Positions 25,360 to 32,598 of a stretch of DNA of 64,000 bases are shown here, in pieces. Source of the DNA: Halomarina ordinaria (GTDB lineage: Archaea; Halobacteriota; Halobacteria; Halobacteriales; Haloarculaceae); NCBI RefSeq assembly GCF_030553305.1, contig NZ_JARRAH010000001.1, positions 1,550,001 through 1,614,000 on the forward strand, written 5' to 3'. A program made the position numbers and the translations under genes. Below the pieces are notes generated by a model. That model ran no database searches, was not told where the DNA came from, and was given only the letters and a program-made list of their open reading frames with translations. The first letter of the stretch is position 1, and each line of letters starts with the position of its first letter.

Positions 25360-26235
25360 ATGGTTCAGCGAACGCGCGACCTTCCGGGCACCTCGCGGTA
25401 CGTCACGACCGACGGCGTCACGCTCCACGTCCGGGCGGTCGGTCCGGAGGACGGTCCACTCGCCGTCTTGCTCCACGGCTTCCCCGAGTTCTGGTACGGC
25501 TGGCGCCACCAGCTCGACGCGCTCGCCGGGGCGGGCTACCGGGTCCTGATACCCGACCAGCGCGGCTACAACCTGAGCGACAAGCCCGAGGGGACGAGCG
25601 CGTACCGCGTCGACCGACTCGTCGAGGACGTCGTCGGCCTGCTCGACGACGCCGGCGCGGAGACGGCGCGCGTCGTCGGCCACGACTGGGGGGCGATGGT
25701 GGCGTGGTGTCTCGCGCTCGACCGCCCGGGGCGCGTCGAACGCCTCGGTATCCTCAACGTCCCTCACCCGGCCGCGTTCGGTGAGACCTTGCGAGAGGAC
25801 TGGCGACAGGGCCTCCGGAGCTGGTACGCGGGGTTCTTCCAGCTCCCGCGGGTGCCCGAGCGCGTCCTCCGGGCGCGCGAGTTCGAACTCCTGACGCGGG
25901 CGCTCACCGACGGCTCCCGACCGGGGACGTTCTCGGAGGTGGACCTCGCGCGCTACCGGACGGCGTGGGGGCGCCCCGGTGCGCTCACGGCGATGCTGAA
26001 CTGGTACCGGGCGAACGGTCTCCGGAGCGACCTGTTCGACCGGCGGGGGCGGGTGAGCGTCCCGACGCTCGTGCTGTGGGGTGCGCGCGACACGGCGCTG
26101 GTCCGGGAGAACGCCGCCCGGAGCGTCGAGTACTGCGACGACGCCGACCTCGTCCTGTTCGAGGACGCGACCCACTGGCTCCAGCACGAGAAACCCGAGG
26201 CGGTGAACGGCCACCTCGTCGAGTTCCTCGACTAG
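25360..26235 (+). CDS. Epoxide-hydrolase-like alpha/beta hydrolase
   Basis: A 291-aa alpha/beta hydrolase of the epoxide hydrolase/haloalkane dehalogenase branch. The oxyanion motif HGFPEFW is at 39-45, the nucleophile Asp109 is in GHDWGAMVAW, the acid is near VLWGARDTAL and the catalytic His is in DATHWLQHEKPE. The nucleophile being Asp, not Ser, and the HGFPE motif favour epoxide hydrolase. A cap domain lies at about 135-225. The physiological substrate is unknown. It is convergent with the AOR gene, with 6 bp between stops. Confidence 0.92.
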   Translation: MVQRTRDLPGTSRYVTTDGVTLHVRAVGPEDGPLAVLLHGFPEFWYGWRHQLDALAGAGYRVLIPDQRGYNLSDKPEGTSAYRVDRLVEDVVGLLDDAGAETARVVGHDWGAMVAWCLALDRPGRVERLGILNVPHPAAFGETLREDWRQGLRSWYAGFFQLPRVPERVLRAREFELLTRALTDGSRPGTFSEVDLARYRTAWGRPGALTAMLNWYRANGLRSDLFDRRGRVSVPTLVLWGARDTALVRENAARSVEYCDDADLVLFEDATHWLQHEKPEAVNGHLVEFLD

Positions 26236-26241
26236 GGCGGG

Positions 26242-27921
26242 TCAGTCGGCAGTAGACGCGTCCACCCCGTCGAACCGGTCGTCGGGGACGACGCCGTCCT
26301 CGCTCCACCCCCGGAGCCCGTAGTACTCCCGCACGGACGAGGTAAGGTCGGGGACGTCGTAGAGGAGGGTGTCGTCGGCCGCGTCGAACCCACGGCGGTT
26401 GTTGAAGTGACGTTCGCGTTCCACGACGTCAGCACCGACGGCCAGCAGGTCCTCGTAGTCGGCGTCGAACAGCGTCGCGAGACGGTCGGGTTCGACGATG
26501 CGCTCCGAGAACGCACAGACGATACCCGAGTCCCGGAACGCATTGCGGTTCTCCCCCTCGACGAGCGTCGTGGCCGTCCCGGCGGTCCCCTCCCGGTCGA
26601 CGTGGCCGTTGTACCCGAGCGTGGGCATCCGGGCGTAGAGGTGGTCCGCGCCGCGGTTCGAGACGGCGTACTGCAGGCCGAGGGGGTGGAGCGCCCGGCC
26701 GTCGTGGGCGGCGAACTCCATCCCCTTGACTGTCCAGTCCTCGACGCCGAGTTCCCCGTGAGCGCGGTGGACGCCCTCGGCGAGCAGGTCGCCGACATCC
26801 TCGCGGTGAGCGATGTCCCTGGTGATTTCGCGGGCGAGTTCGGCGTCCCCGAACGCGTCCTCGCTAGCGAGGTACGCGGCGACGGTGACGCCCGCGGAGA
26901 TGGTGTCCATCCCGAGCGTGTCACAGAGTTCGTTGGCGCGCATCACGTCGACGATGTCGCCGACGCCCTGGTTCGACCCGAACGCGTAGACCGTCTCGAA
27001 CTCCGGTCCCTCCGTCTCGACGCCGCTGGCCTCGTCACGGGTCGGGAGTTTGCAGGCGAACGCACACTGCGAGCAGGTGCCCTTCTTGTACTTCTTGGCC
27101 TCGACGGCGGCGCCACCGATGTCGGCGGCGTGCTCGAAACTGCGCTCGGAGAAGTACCGGGTGGGAAGCGAGAACTGCGCGTCGATGAACTCGGTGTAGC
27201 TCGTCGTCCCCTGTCGCCGCATCGGGCTGTCGCTGGTCGCGGCCTCGCGGGTCACCTCGTCGGCCACCTCGCTCGCGGCCTCGGGGAGGTCGACGGCGGC
27301 CGGTGCGTCCCCGGAGAACGTGACGGCCTTGACGTTCTTCGACCCGAGGACGGCCCCGAGACCGCCCCGGCCGAACGCCCGCCGGTCGAACGTCATGACG
27401 CTGGCGAACCGGACGCGGTTCTCGCCGGCCGGCCCGACGGTGATACAGTGTTCCGGGCCGAGCCCCCGGTGCTCGGCGACGTAGTCGGACACCTCGGGGA
27501 CGAGCGCCCCCGCCAGTTCGGGGACCGCCTCGAACTCGACGCCCTCGTCGGTGACGTGAACCGCGAGCAACTCGTCGCTCCGTCCGACGAGTTCGAGCGC
27601 GCTGATACCCGTTGCGGCGACGTTCCGCGATAGGTAGCCGCCGGCGTTCGTCGAACAGAGCCCGCCGGTCAGCGGCGAGAGGCCGGTCATGTTCGTCCGG
27701 CCGGTGAAGCTCATCCGGGACTGCTGGAGCGGGCCGATGGAGAGGTAGACCCGGTTGTCGGGTCCGAACGGGTCGGCGTCGAACGGAACCCGCTCGTGGG
27801 CGAGTCGGGTCGCGGTCGCACGGCCGCCGACCGTCTCCGCCAGCACCTCCTCGATGTCGGTCCGTCGCGCGGTCCGGGTCGTCACGTCGACCGTCAGGAG
27901 TGGGCCCGCTGCGTGAAGCAT
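26242..27921 (-). CDS. Aldehyde:ferredoxin oxidoreductase (tungsten-pterin) family
   Basis: A 559-aa AOR-family enzyme that would oxidise aldehydes to acids with ferredoxin as acceptor. FSGDAPA and the glycine-rich GRGGLGAVLGSKNVKAV segment bind the bis-pterin cofactor. The [4Fe-4S] ligands are C-x2-C-x3-C in GTCSQCAFACKLP, plus the distal Cys in DSGIVCAFSER. Its length is slightly under that of thermophile AOR (about 600). ATG at 27921 is supported by a CTTATC element 26 bases upstream. The substrate is not predictable. Confidence 0.93.
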   Translation of the reverse strand: MLHAAGPLLTVDVTTRTARRTDIEEVLAETVGGRATATRLAHERVPFDADPFGPDNRVYLSIGPLQQSRMSFTGRTNMTGLSPLTGGLCSTNAGGYLSRNVAATGISALELVGRSDELLAVHVTDEGVEFEAVPELAGALVPEVSDYVAEHRGLGPEHCITVGPAGENRVRFASVMTFDRRAFGRGGLGAVLGSKNVKAVTFSGDAPAAVDLPEAASEVADEVTREAATSDSPMRRQGTTSYTEFIDAQFSLPTRYFSERSFEHAADIGGAAVEAKKYKKGTCSQCAFACKLPTRDEASGVETEGPEFETVYAFGSNQGVGDIVDVMRANELCDTLGMDTISAGVTVAAYLASEDAFGDAELAREITRDIAHREDVGDLLAEGVHRAHGELGVEDWTVKGMEFAAHDGRALHPLGLQYAVSNRGADHLYARMPTLGYNGHVDREGTAGTATTLVEGENRNAFRDSGIVCAFSERIVEPDRLATLFDADYEDLLAVGADVVERERHFNNRRGFDAADDTLLYDVPDLTSSVREYYGLRGWSEDGVVPDDRFDGVDASTAD

Positions 27922-27943
27922 GATACTACTTGTCGTGGCGCGA

Positions 27944-27949
27944 GATAAG
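27944..27949 (-). promoter_or_regulatory. TATA box of the AOR gene
   Basis: Minus-strand CTTATC centred about 26 bases ahead of the AOR start codon, consistent with a leaderless transcript. It lies in the 115-bp divergent gap shared with gatB. Confidence 0.5.
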
Positions 27950-28007
27950 TGTCGTGTCCGTTGACGTGTCTCCGGCGACGGGGCGACCCCACGTGGTCCC
28001 GACACCC

Positions 28008-28011
28008 TTTA
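28008..28011 (+). promoter_or_regulatory. TATA-like element of gatB
   Basis: CCCTTTAGC, with TTTA centred 27 bases before the gatB ATG. It is weak but at the expected distance for a leaderless archaeal mRNA. Confidence 0.4.
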
Positions 28012-28036
28012 GCGCCCCCGACGGGACAGTCCAGTA

Positions 28037-29518
28037 ATGACAGCGCAGACGACCCGGGCGCGCGAACACGCCGTCGTCATCGGACTGGAGGTCCACGTCC
28101 AGCTCGAGACGGCCACGAAGCTCTTCTGTGGCTGTTCGACCGACACGGCCGACGACGCGCCCAACACCCACACCTGCCCCGTCTGTCTCGGCCTGCCGGG
28201 GGCGTTGCCCGTCGTCAACGAGGCCGCCGTCGAGGCCGCCGTAAAGGTGGGGAAGGCCATCGACGCCGGCATCCCCGAGGAGACCCGGTTCCACCGGAAG
28301 AACTACTACTACCCCGACCTGCCGAAGAACTTCCAGATAACGCAGTACGACGAACCCATCTGTCAGGACGGGTCGCTCGAAATCAGCGTCGAGGGCGAGC
28401 GCCGCGTCATCGACATCGAGCGCGCGCACCTGGAGGAGGACCCCGGGTCGCTGAAACACGAGGGCGGCGCCATCGACCGCGCGGAGTACACGCTCGTCAA
28501 CTACAACCGCGCCGGGACGCCGCTGATGGAGATCGTCACCCGCCCCGACTTCCGCTCGCCCTCGGAGGTGCGGGCGTTCCTCGCGAAACTGGAGGAGGTC
28601 CTGGAGTACCTCGGGGTGTTCGACGCCGAGCGCGACGGGTCGCTCCGGGTGGACGCGAACATCTCGCTCGTGCCGAACGAGGAGGTCGACGCGGACGGGA
28701 GCATCTCCGGAACGGCGCTCGCCGCCGCCAACCGGACGGAGGTGAAGAACATCTCCAGTCACAAGGGCGCGGAGAAGGCGCTGGCCTACGAGGTGACCCG
28801 TCAGCGAAACGCCGTCCAGCGTGGCCGCGAGGTCGAACAGGAGACGCGCCACTGGGACGAGGCGCGCGGCGTCACCGTCTCGATGCGCTCGAAGGAAGCC
28901 GAGAAGGACTACCGCTACTTCGCCGAGGCCGACCTCCCACCCATGCAGGTGTCGGGGTGGAAGGAGGAGATTCCCATCCCCGAACTCCCCGACGCCCGCC
29001 GCGAGCGCTTCCGCGCGGAGTACGGCCTCGGCTCGGAGGCGGCCTCGAAGCTCACCTCGACGAAGGCGGTGGCCGACTTCTACGAGGCGCTCACCGAGCG
29101 GTTCGACCCCGAGTTCGCGGCCGCCTGGACCGCCGACCGCCTGCTGGGCGAACTCAACTACCGCGACATGCCGCTGTCGGCCGTCGAGCGAGGGGACGTC
29201 GTCCGCCTGCTCGAACTCGACGACGAGGGGGAGATAACGACGAAGAACGCGGAGGAGGTCGTCCTCCGGGCGATGCTCGACGAGGGCCTCGCCCCCGACG
29301 AGGTGGTCGAGCGCGAGGACCTCGGGACGACCGACGACGACGAGGTGGCGGCGGCCGTCGCGGCGGCCGTCGCGGACAACCCCGACGCCGTCGCGGACTA
29401 CCACGCCGGCGAGGACGGCGCGCTCAACTACCTCGTCGGGCAGGTGATGGCGGCCACCGGCGGGAGCGCCGACCCCGGGACGGTCAACCAGTTGCTCCGC
29501 GCGGAACTCGACGAGTAG
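28037..29518 (+). CDS. gatB: Asp-tRNA(Asn)/Glu-tRNA(Gln) amidotransferase subunit B
   Basis: Subunit of GatCAB that activates misacylated Asp-tRNA(Asn) (or Glu-tRNA(Gln)) for transamidation; 493 aa. VVIGLEVHVQLETATKLFCGC, CPVCLGLPGALPVVN and RKNYYYPDLPKNFQITQYDEPI are the hallmark segments, and the zinc ligands CGC and CPVC are visible. The C-terminal tail domain (LNYRDMPLSAVERGDVVRLLEL ... GALNYLVGQVMAATGGSADPG) is complete. gatA and gatC are not in this window. The archaeal AspRS at 36.7 kb would supply the misacylated tRNA if non-discriminating. Confidence 0.97.
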   Translation: MTAQTTRAREHAVVIGLEVHVQLETATKLFCGCSTDTADDAPNTHTCPVCLGLPGALPVVNEAAVEAAVKVGKAIDAGIPEETRFHRKNYYYPDLPKNFQITQYDEPICQDGSLEISVEGERRVIDIERAHLEEDPGSLKHEGGAIDRAEYTLVNYNRAGTPLMEIVTRPDFRSPSEVRAFLAKLEEVLEYLGVFDAERDGSLRVDANISLVPNEEVDADGSISGTALAAANRTEVKNISSHKGAEKALAYEVTRQRNAVQRGREVEQETRHWDEARGVTVSMRSKEAEKDYRYFAEADLPPMQVSGWKEEIPIPELPDARRERFRAEYGLGSEAASKLTSTKAVADFYEALTERFDPEFAAAWTADRLLGELNYRDMPLSAVERGDVVRLLELDDEGEITTKNAEEVVLRAMLDEGLAPDEVVEREDLGTTDDDEVAAAVAAAVADNPDAVADYHAGEDGALNYLVGQVMAATGGSADPGTVNQLLRAELDE

Positions 29519-29732
29519 CGACGAGGAACGCGACGGACGACGACGGGGGTCCGTGGCCGTCGGGTGCGGTCGTGACCGGGTCGGACTCGACACGTTCGAC
29601 GACGAACATGATTCTTCGTTGAAATCCCCGAAATCAAACGTCCAGAGCGCTGTACCAATTCTCGACGGTCAGGAAGCGAAGTGAAAAAAAGTTACCGCAA
29701 ATATTTGTACCCAGGGGGGTAAGTGCAGTACA
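29519..29732. promoter_or_regulatory. AT-rich promoter region of the HTH-subtilase pair
   Basis: The last 60 bases of this 214-bp gap are AT-rich, with an A-run (29684-29690) and CAAATATTTG, a 10-bp palindrome near 29698-29707, about 27 bases before the ATG at 29733. The palindrome occupies the TATA position, so a regulator bound there would block transcription. No gene is visible in the rest. Confidence 0.45.
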
Positions 29733-30347
29733 ATGTCAGGGCTGTTGCCAACTAGCACCGATGCCAGCTCTGAGCAGGAGGGGGAACTCCGCACCCTGTG
29801 GCTCGACAGCGACGACGCCGGGGAGTTGCTCTCCTCGCTCTCGTCCGACACGGCCCGCGCCGTCCTGACGGCGCTCCACGAGCGGCCCGCGACCGCCTCC
29901 GAAGTCGCGGACAGCGTCGACACCTCGCTGCAGAACGCCCGCCACCACCTCACGAACCTCCGGGAAGCCGGTCTCGTCCGCGTCGCCGACACCCGCTACT
30001 CGCAGAAGGGTCGGGAGATGAACGTCTACGCGCCGAGCGAGGACCCGCTCGTCGTGTTCGTCGGCCGCAAGGAGCGAAAGACGTCGTTCCTCGACTCGCT
30101 GCGCGGCCTCGTCGCGGCCGTCGGTGTGCTCGGCGTGCTGAGCCTGTTCGTCCAGTGGCTCGCCACCCCCGCGGGGGTGGCGAGCGACTCGCTCCCGCGG
30201 ATGGCCGACAGCGTCGGGAGCGGGGGGGCAGCCACGGCGCCGCTGTCGCTCCCGCCCGGCGCGCTGTTCTTCGCCGGCGGGTTGCTCGTCGTCGCCCTCC
30301 TCCTCGCCTGGCAGCGCTGGAACCGGCTGGACCGACCGACCGTCTGA
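29733..30347 (+). CDS. Membrane-tethered ArsR-like winged-helix protein
   Basis: A 204-aa protein with an N-terminal winged helix (about 26-100: LLSSLSSDTARAVLTALHERPATASEVADSVDTSLQNARHHLTNLREAGLV, read in two parts) and two C-terminal membrane spans (about 124-144 and 176-193). The linker between the spans would face outside and is Gly/Ser/Pro-rich. This architecture suggests a regulator that senses the membrane or outside. It starts 6 bp before the secreted subtilase, so the two are surely co-transcribed. The ligand and targets are unknown. Confidence 0.88.
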   Translation: MSGLLPTSTDASSEQEGELRTLWLDSDDAGELLSSLSSDTARAVLTALHERPATASEVADSVDTSLQNARHHLTNLREAGLVRVADTRYSQKGREMNVYAPSEDPLVVFVGRKERKTSFLDSLRGLVAAVGVLGVLSLFVQWLATPAGVASDSLPRMADSVGSGGAATAPLSLPPGALFFAGGLLVVALLLAWQRWNRLDRPTV

Positions 30348-30353
30348 ACCCCG

Positions 30354-31856
30354 ATGGAGCCCCGCGACCTCCTCGCGGTGATGGTCGTCTGTAGCCTGCT
30401 CGCCGTCCCGCTCACGACGCTCCCCGGGACCACGGGCCACGACCCGGCCGACCGGGACACGGTCACGGTCGAGGAACTGAAGGACCACCTCTACGGTCCC
30501 GACCCCGCCGAGACGGCGACCGTCGACCGGGAGGTCCGGGTCGTCCTCGAGTTGGCAGACCAGGGGAACGTCCCGGCGTCCGAGGGACTCGACATCGGCC
30601 GGGTCTACACCGCTGAGGGTACCCGTCACGTCGAGGCGTCGGTCCCCGTCGGGACGGTTCGCGCGCTGGCGAACGACCCGAGCGTGCAGTCGGTCCGCTT
30701 CGCCGACCCCCAGGACGTCGCGGACGACCTCGTCGCGCCGGGCGTCTCGGTCGTCGGCGCCGACGCGCTCCACGACGAGGACGTCGTCGGTGAGAACGTC
30801 ACCGTCGGGGTCATCGACAGCGGCTTCCGGGTCGGCCACCCCTCCGTCGTCGGTAGCGTCGGCTCCTACCGGTCCTTCGACGACGACTCGTCCGACGACT
30901 GGCGCCACGGGACCGCGGTGGCGAGCGTCGTCGCCGACACCGCACCCGGGGCGACGCTCCACCTCGCGTCCATCGGCGACACGACGACCGAAGCGGAGTA
31001 CCGGGCGGCCGTCGAGTGGCTCGAGGAGGCCGGCGCCGACGTCATCGTCGACGCCGGGAGCTACTACGGTCAACCCGGCGACGGGACGGGGAGTATCGCC
31101 CACGTCGCCGCGGAGGCGGCCAACGAGACGGTGTTCGTCACCTCCGCCGGGAACCACGCCGAGCGCTACTGGCGGGGGAACCACACGCCCGACGACCCCG
31201 AGTGGGTCGAGTTCGACGACGACGTCGACGGCAACTACCTGAACGGCGGCGAACCCATCGAGGGGACCGTCTCGCTCACCCTCCGGTGGGACGAGTGGCC
31301 CGAGACCGAGACGGACTACGACATCTACCTCCTGCGCGAGCGCATCGGCGCGCGCGACGTCCCCGTCGCCACGGCGACCGGGCACGACGGCCGGCCGTTC
31401 GAACACCTGCAGACGACCGTCCCCGAGGGGCGGTACTACGTCGCGATACGGGGCGACGGCGTCGAGTCGTCGTCGACGCTCGAACTGTTCGGCAACCACG
31501 AACTCTACCACTGGACGACGGGCGGTCAGAGCGCCCCCGCGACGGCCCCCGGCGTGGTCACCGTCGGCGCGAGCGCGGACGGCGCGCTCCAGCCCTACAG
31601 CGTCCGCGACGGGGTGGACGTCGTCGCGCCGGACACCGTCGGCGCCGAACGCCTCGACGTCGAGGGCGGGACGTCCTTCGCCGCCCCCTACGTCGCGGGG
31701 GTCGCGGCGCTGCTCGTCGGCGAGCACCCCGACCTCCGGCCCGAGGAGGTTCGCGCGCTCCTCGCGGAGAACGCGACGGCCATCGAGACGGACGACGGCG
31801 AGTACGACTTCGGTCGGGTGAACGCCACGGCCAGTTTCGGCGCCGTGGCGGCGTAG
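30354..31856 (+). CDS. Secreted subtilisin-like (S8) serine peptidase
   Basis: A 500-aa subtilase. A Sec-type signal sequence occupies about 5-28 and an I9-like propeptide about 60-120. The catalytic triad is Asp155 (VGVIDSG), His185 (RHGTAVAS) and Ser441 (GGTSFAAPYVAG), with the oxyanion Asn267 in SAGNHA. A beta-rich insertion (about 285-380, TVSLTLRWDEW ... GRYYVAIRGDG) resembling a P/PPC-type domain lies between Asn and Ser. No twin-arginine motif is seen, unlike halolysins. It directly follows the membrane HTH gene, suggesting a linked signal or response. Confidence 0.94.
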   Translation: MEPRDLLAVMVVCSLLAVPLTTLPGTTGHDPADRDTVTVEELKDHLYGPDPAETATVDREVRVVLELADQGNVPASEGLDIGRVYTAEGTRHVEASVPVGTVRALANDPSVQSVRFADPQDVADDLVAPGVSVVGADALHDEDVVGENVTVGVIDSGFRVGHPSVVGSVGSYRSFDDDSSDDWRHGTAVASVVADTAPGATLHLASIGDTTTEAEYRAAVEWLEEAGADVIVDAGSYYGQPGDGTGSIAHVAAEAANETVFVTSAGNHAERYWRGNHTPDDPEWVEFDDDVDGNYLNGGEPIEGTVSLTLRWDEWPETETDYDIYLLRERIGARDVPVATATGHDGRPFEHLQTTVPEGRYYVAIRGDGVESSSTLELFGNHELYHWTTGGQSAPATAPGVVTVGASADGALQPYSVRDGVDVVAPDTVGAERLDVEGGTSFAAPYVAGVAALLVGEHPDLRPEEVRALLAENATAIETDDGEYDFGRVNATASFGAVAA

Positions 31857-31868
31857 CGGCGTAGGGGG

Positions 31869-32345
31869 CTACTCCTCGCGCGCCAGCAGACGACGGACGG
31901 ACGACGTGCGGTAGGTCGTCGCCGCCGCGTCGACCCGGAAGAGGTAGACCGCGAGGACGAGCGCGATGGCCTCCGCCGTCTTCGCGGCCGTCTCGATGGG
32001 TTCGCCGACGAAGTGCTGGACGGTACTCACGAGGAGGCTGGCGTCGTGGGTGTGCCCGAGGCTGGTGTTGTGGACGACGAGCCACGCGACGATCTCCGCG
32101 AGCATGAGGGCCGCCGCCAGCGCGTAGGCCGTCCGGTAGGAGAGCAGTCCCGCCCACACCGCGAGGACGCCGACGACGATGGCGACGACGGAGAGGGCGA
32201 TGAGCACCGTCGTCGTTCGGGGGGTGGCTCCCGACTGCAGCACCGCCGCGAGGTTCGGCGCGATGTCGGCGAGGTGGATCAGGGCGTCGAGGGCGAGCAA
32301 CTGCAAGAGCAGTAGCCTGACGCCCGGGATGAGTCGCTGGTCCAT
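31869..32345 (-). CDS. Four-span membrane protein of unknown function
   Basis: A 158-aa protein with four predicted membrane helices (about 9-29, 46-68, 71-92, 120-141). A loop between helices 3 and 4 carries HNTSLGHTHD, possibly metal-binding. The basic C-terminal tail suggests an inside location. I do not recognise the family. It is convergent with the subtilase, 12 bp between stops, and has a free 250-bp upstream region. Confidence 0.75.
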   Translation of the reverse strand: MDQRLIPGVRLLLLQLLALDALIHLADIAPNLAAVLQSGATPRTTTVLIALSVVAIVVGVLAVWAGLLSYRTAYALAAALMLAEIVAWLVVHNTSLGHTHDASLLVSTVQHFVGEPIETAAKTAEAIALVLAVYLFRVDAAATTYRTSSVRRLLAREE

Positions 32346-32561
32346 GGAGAGGGTAACGAGCGGACGGGCAAATGGGTTTCAGGTTCCGACGGCCGGTGCG
32401 TCGACGGAGCGACGCCCGGCGGTCGGGCCGGTCTGTGTGTCGCGGGGGGGCCGGCTGCATCCTCGCGCACACTCGCGTGCGTGTGTCCGCGGACGCGCAT
32501 CCGCCCGCAGTCGCCCGGTTTTCCGCCGCGAAACACCCGAAAGGGTTAGAACCCCGGTCGG

Positions 32562-32567
32562 CTTATC
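32562..32567 (+). promoter_or_regulatory. TATA-like element of topA
   Basis: CTTATC about 34 bases ahead of the GTG start at 32599. The rest of the 253-bp gap back to 32346 holds no gene; it contains GC-rich short dyads such as TCCGCGGA near 32485. Confidence 0.4.
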
Positions 32568-32598
32568 CCCGCGACATGACGCGGAGAGGTGGGTCCCC

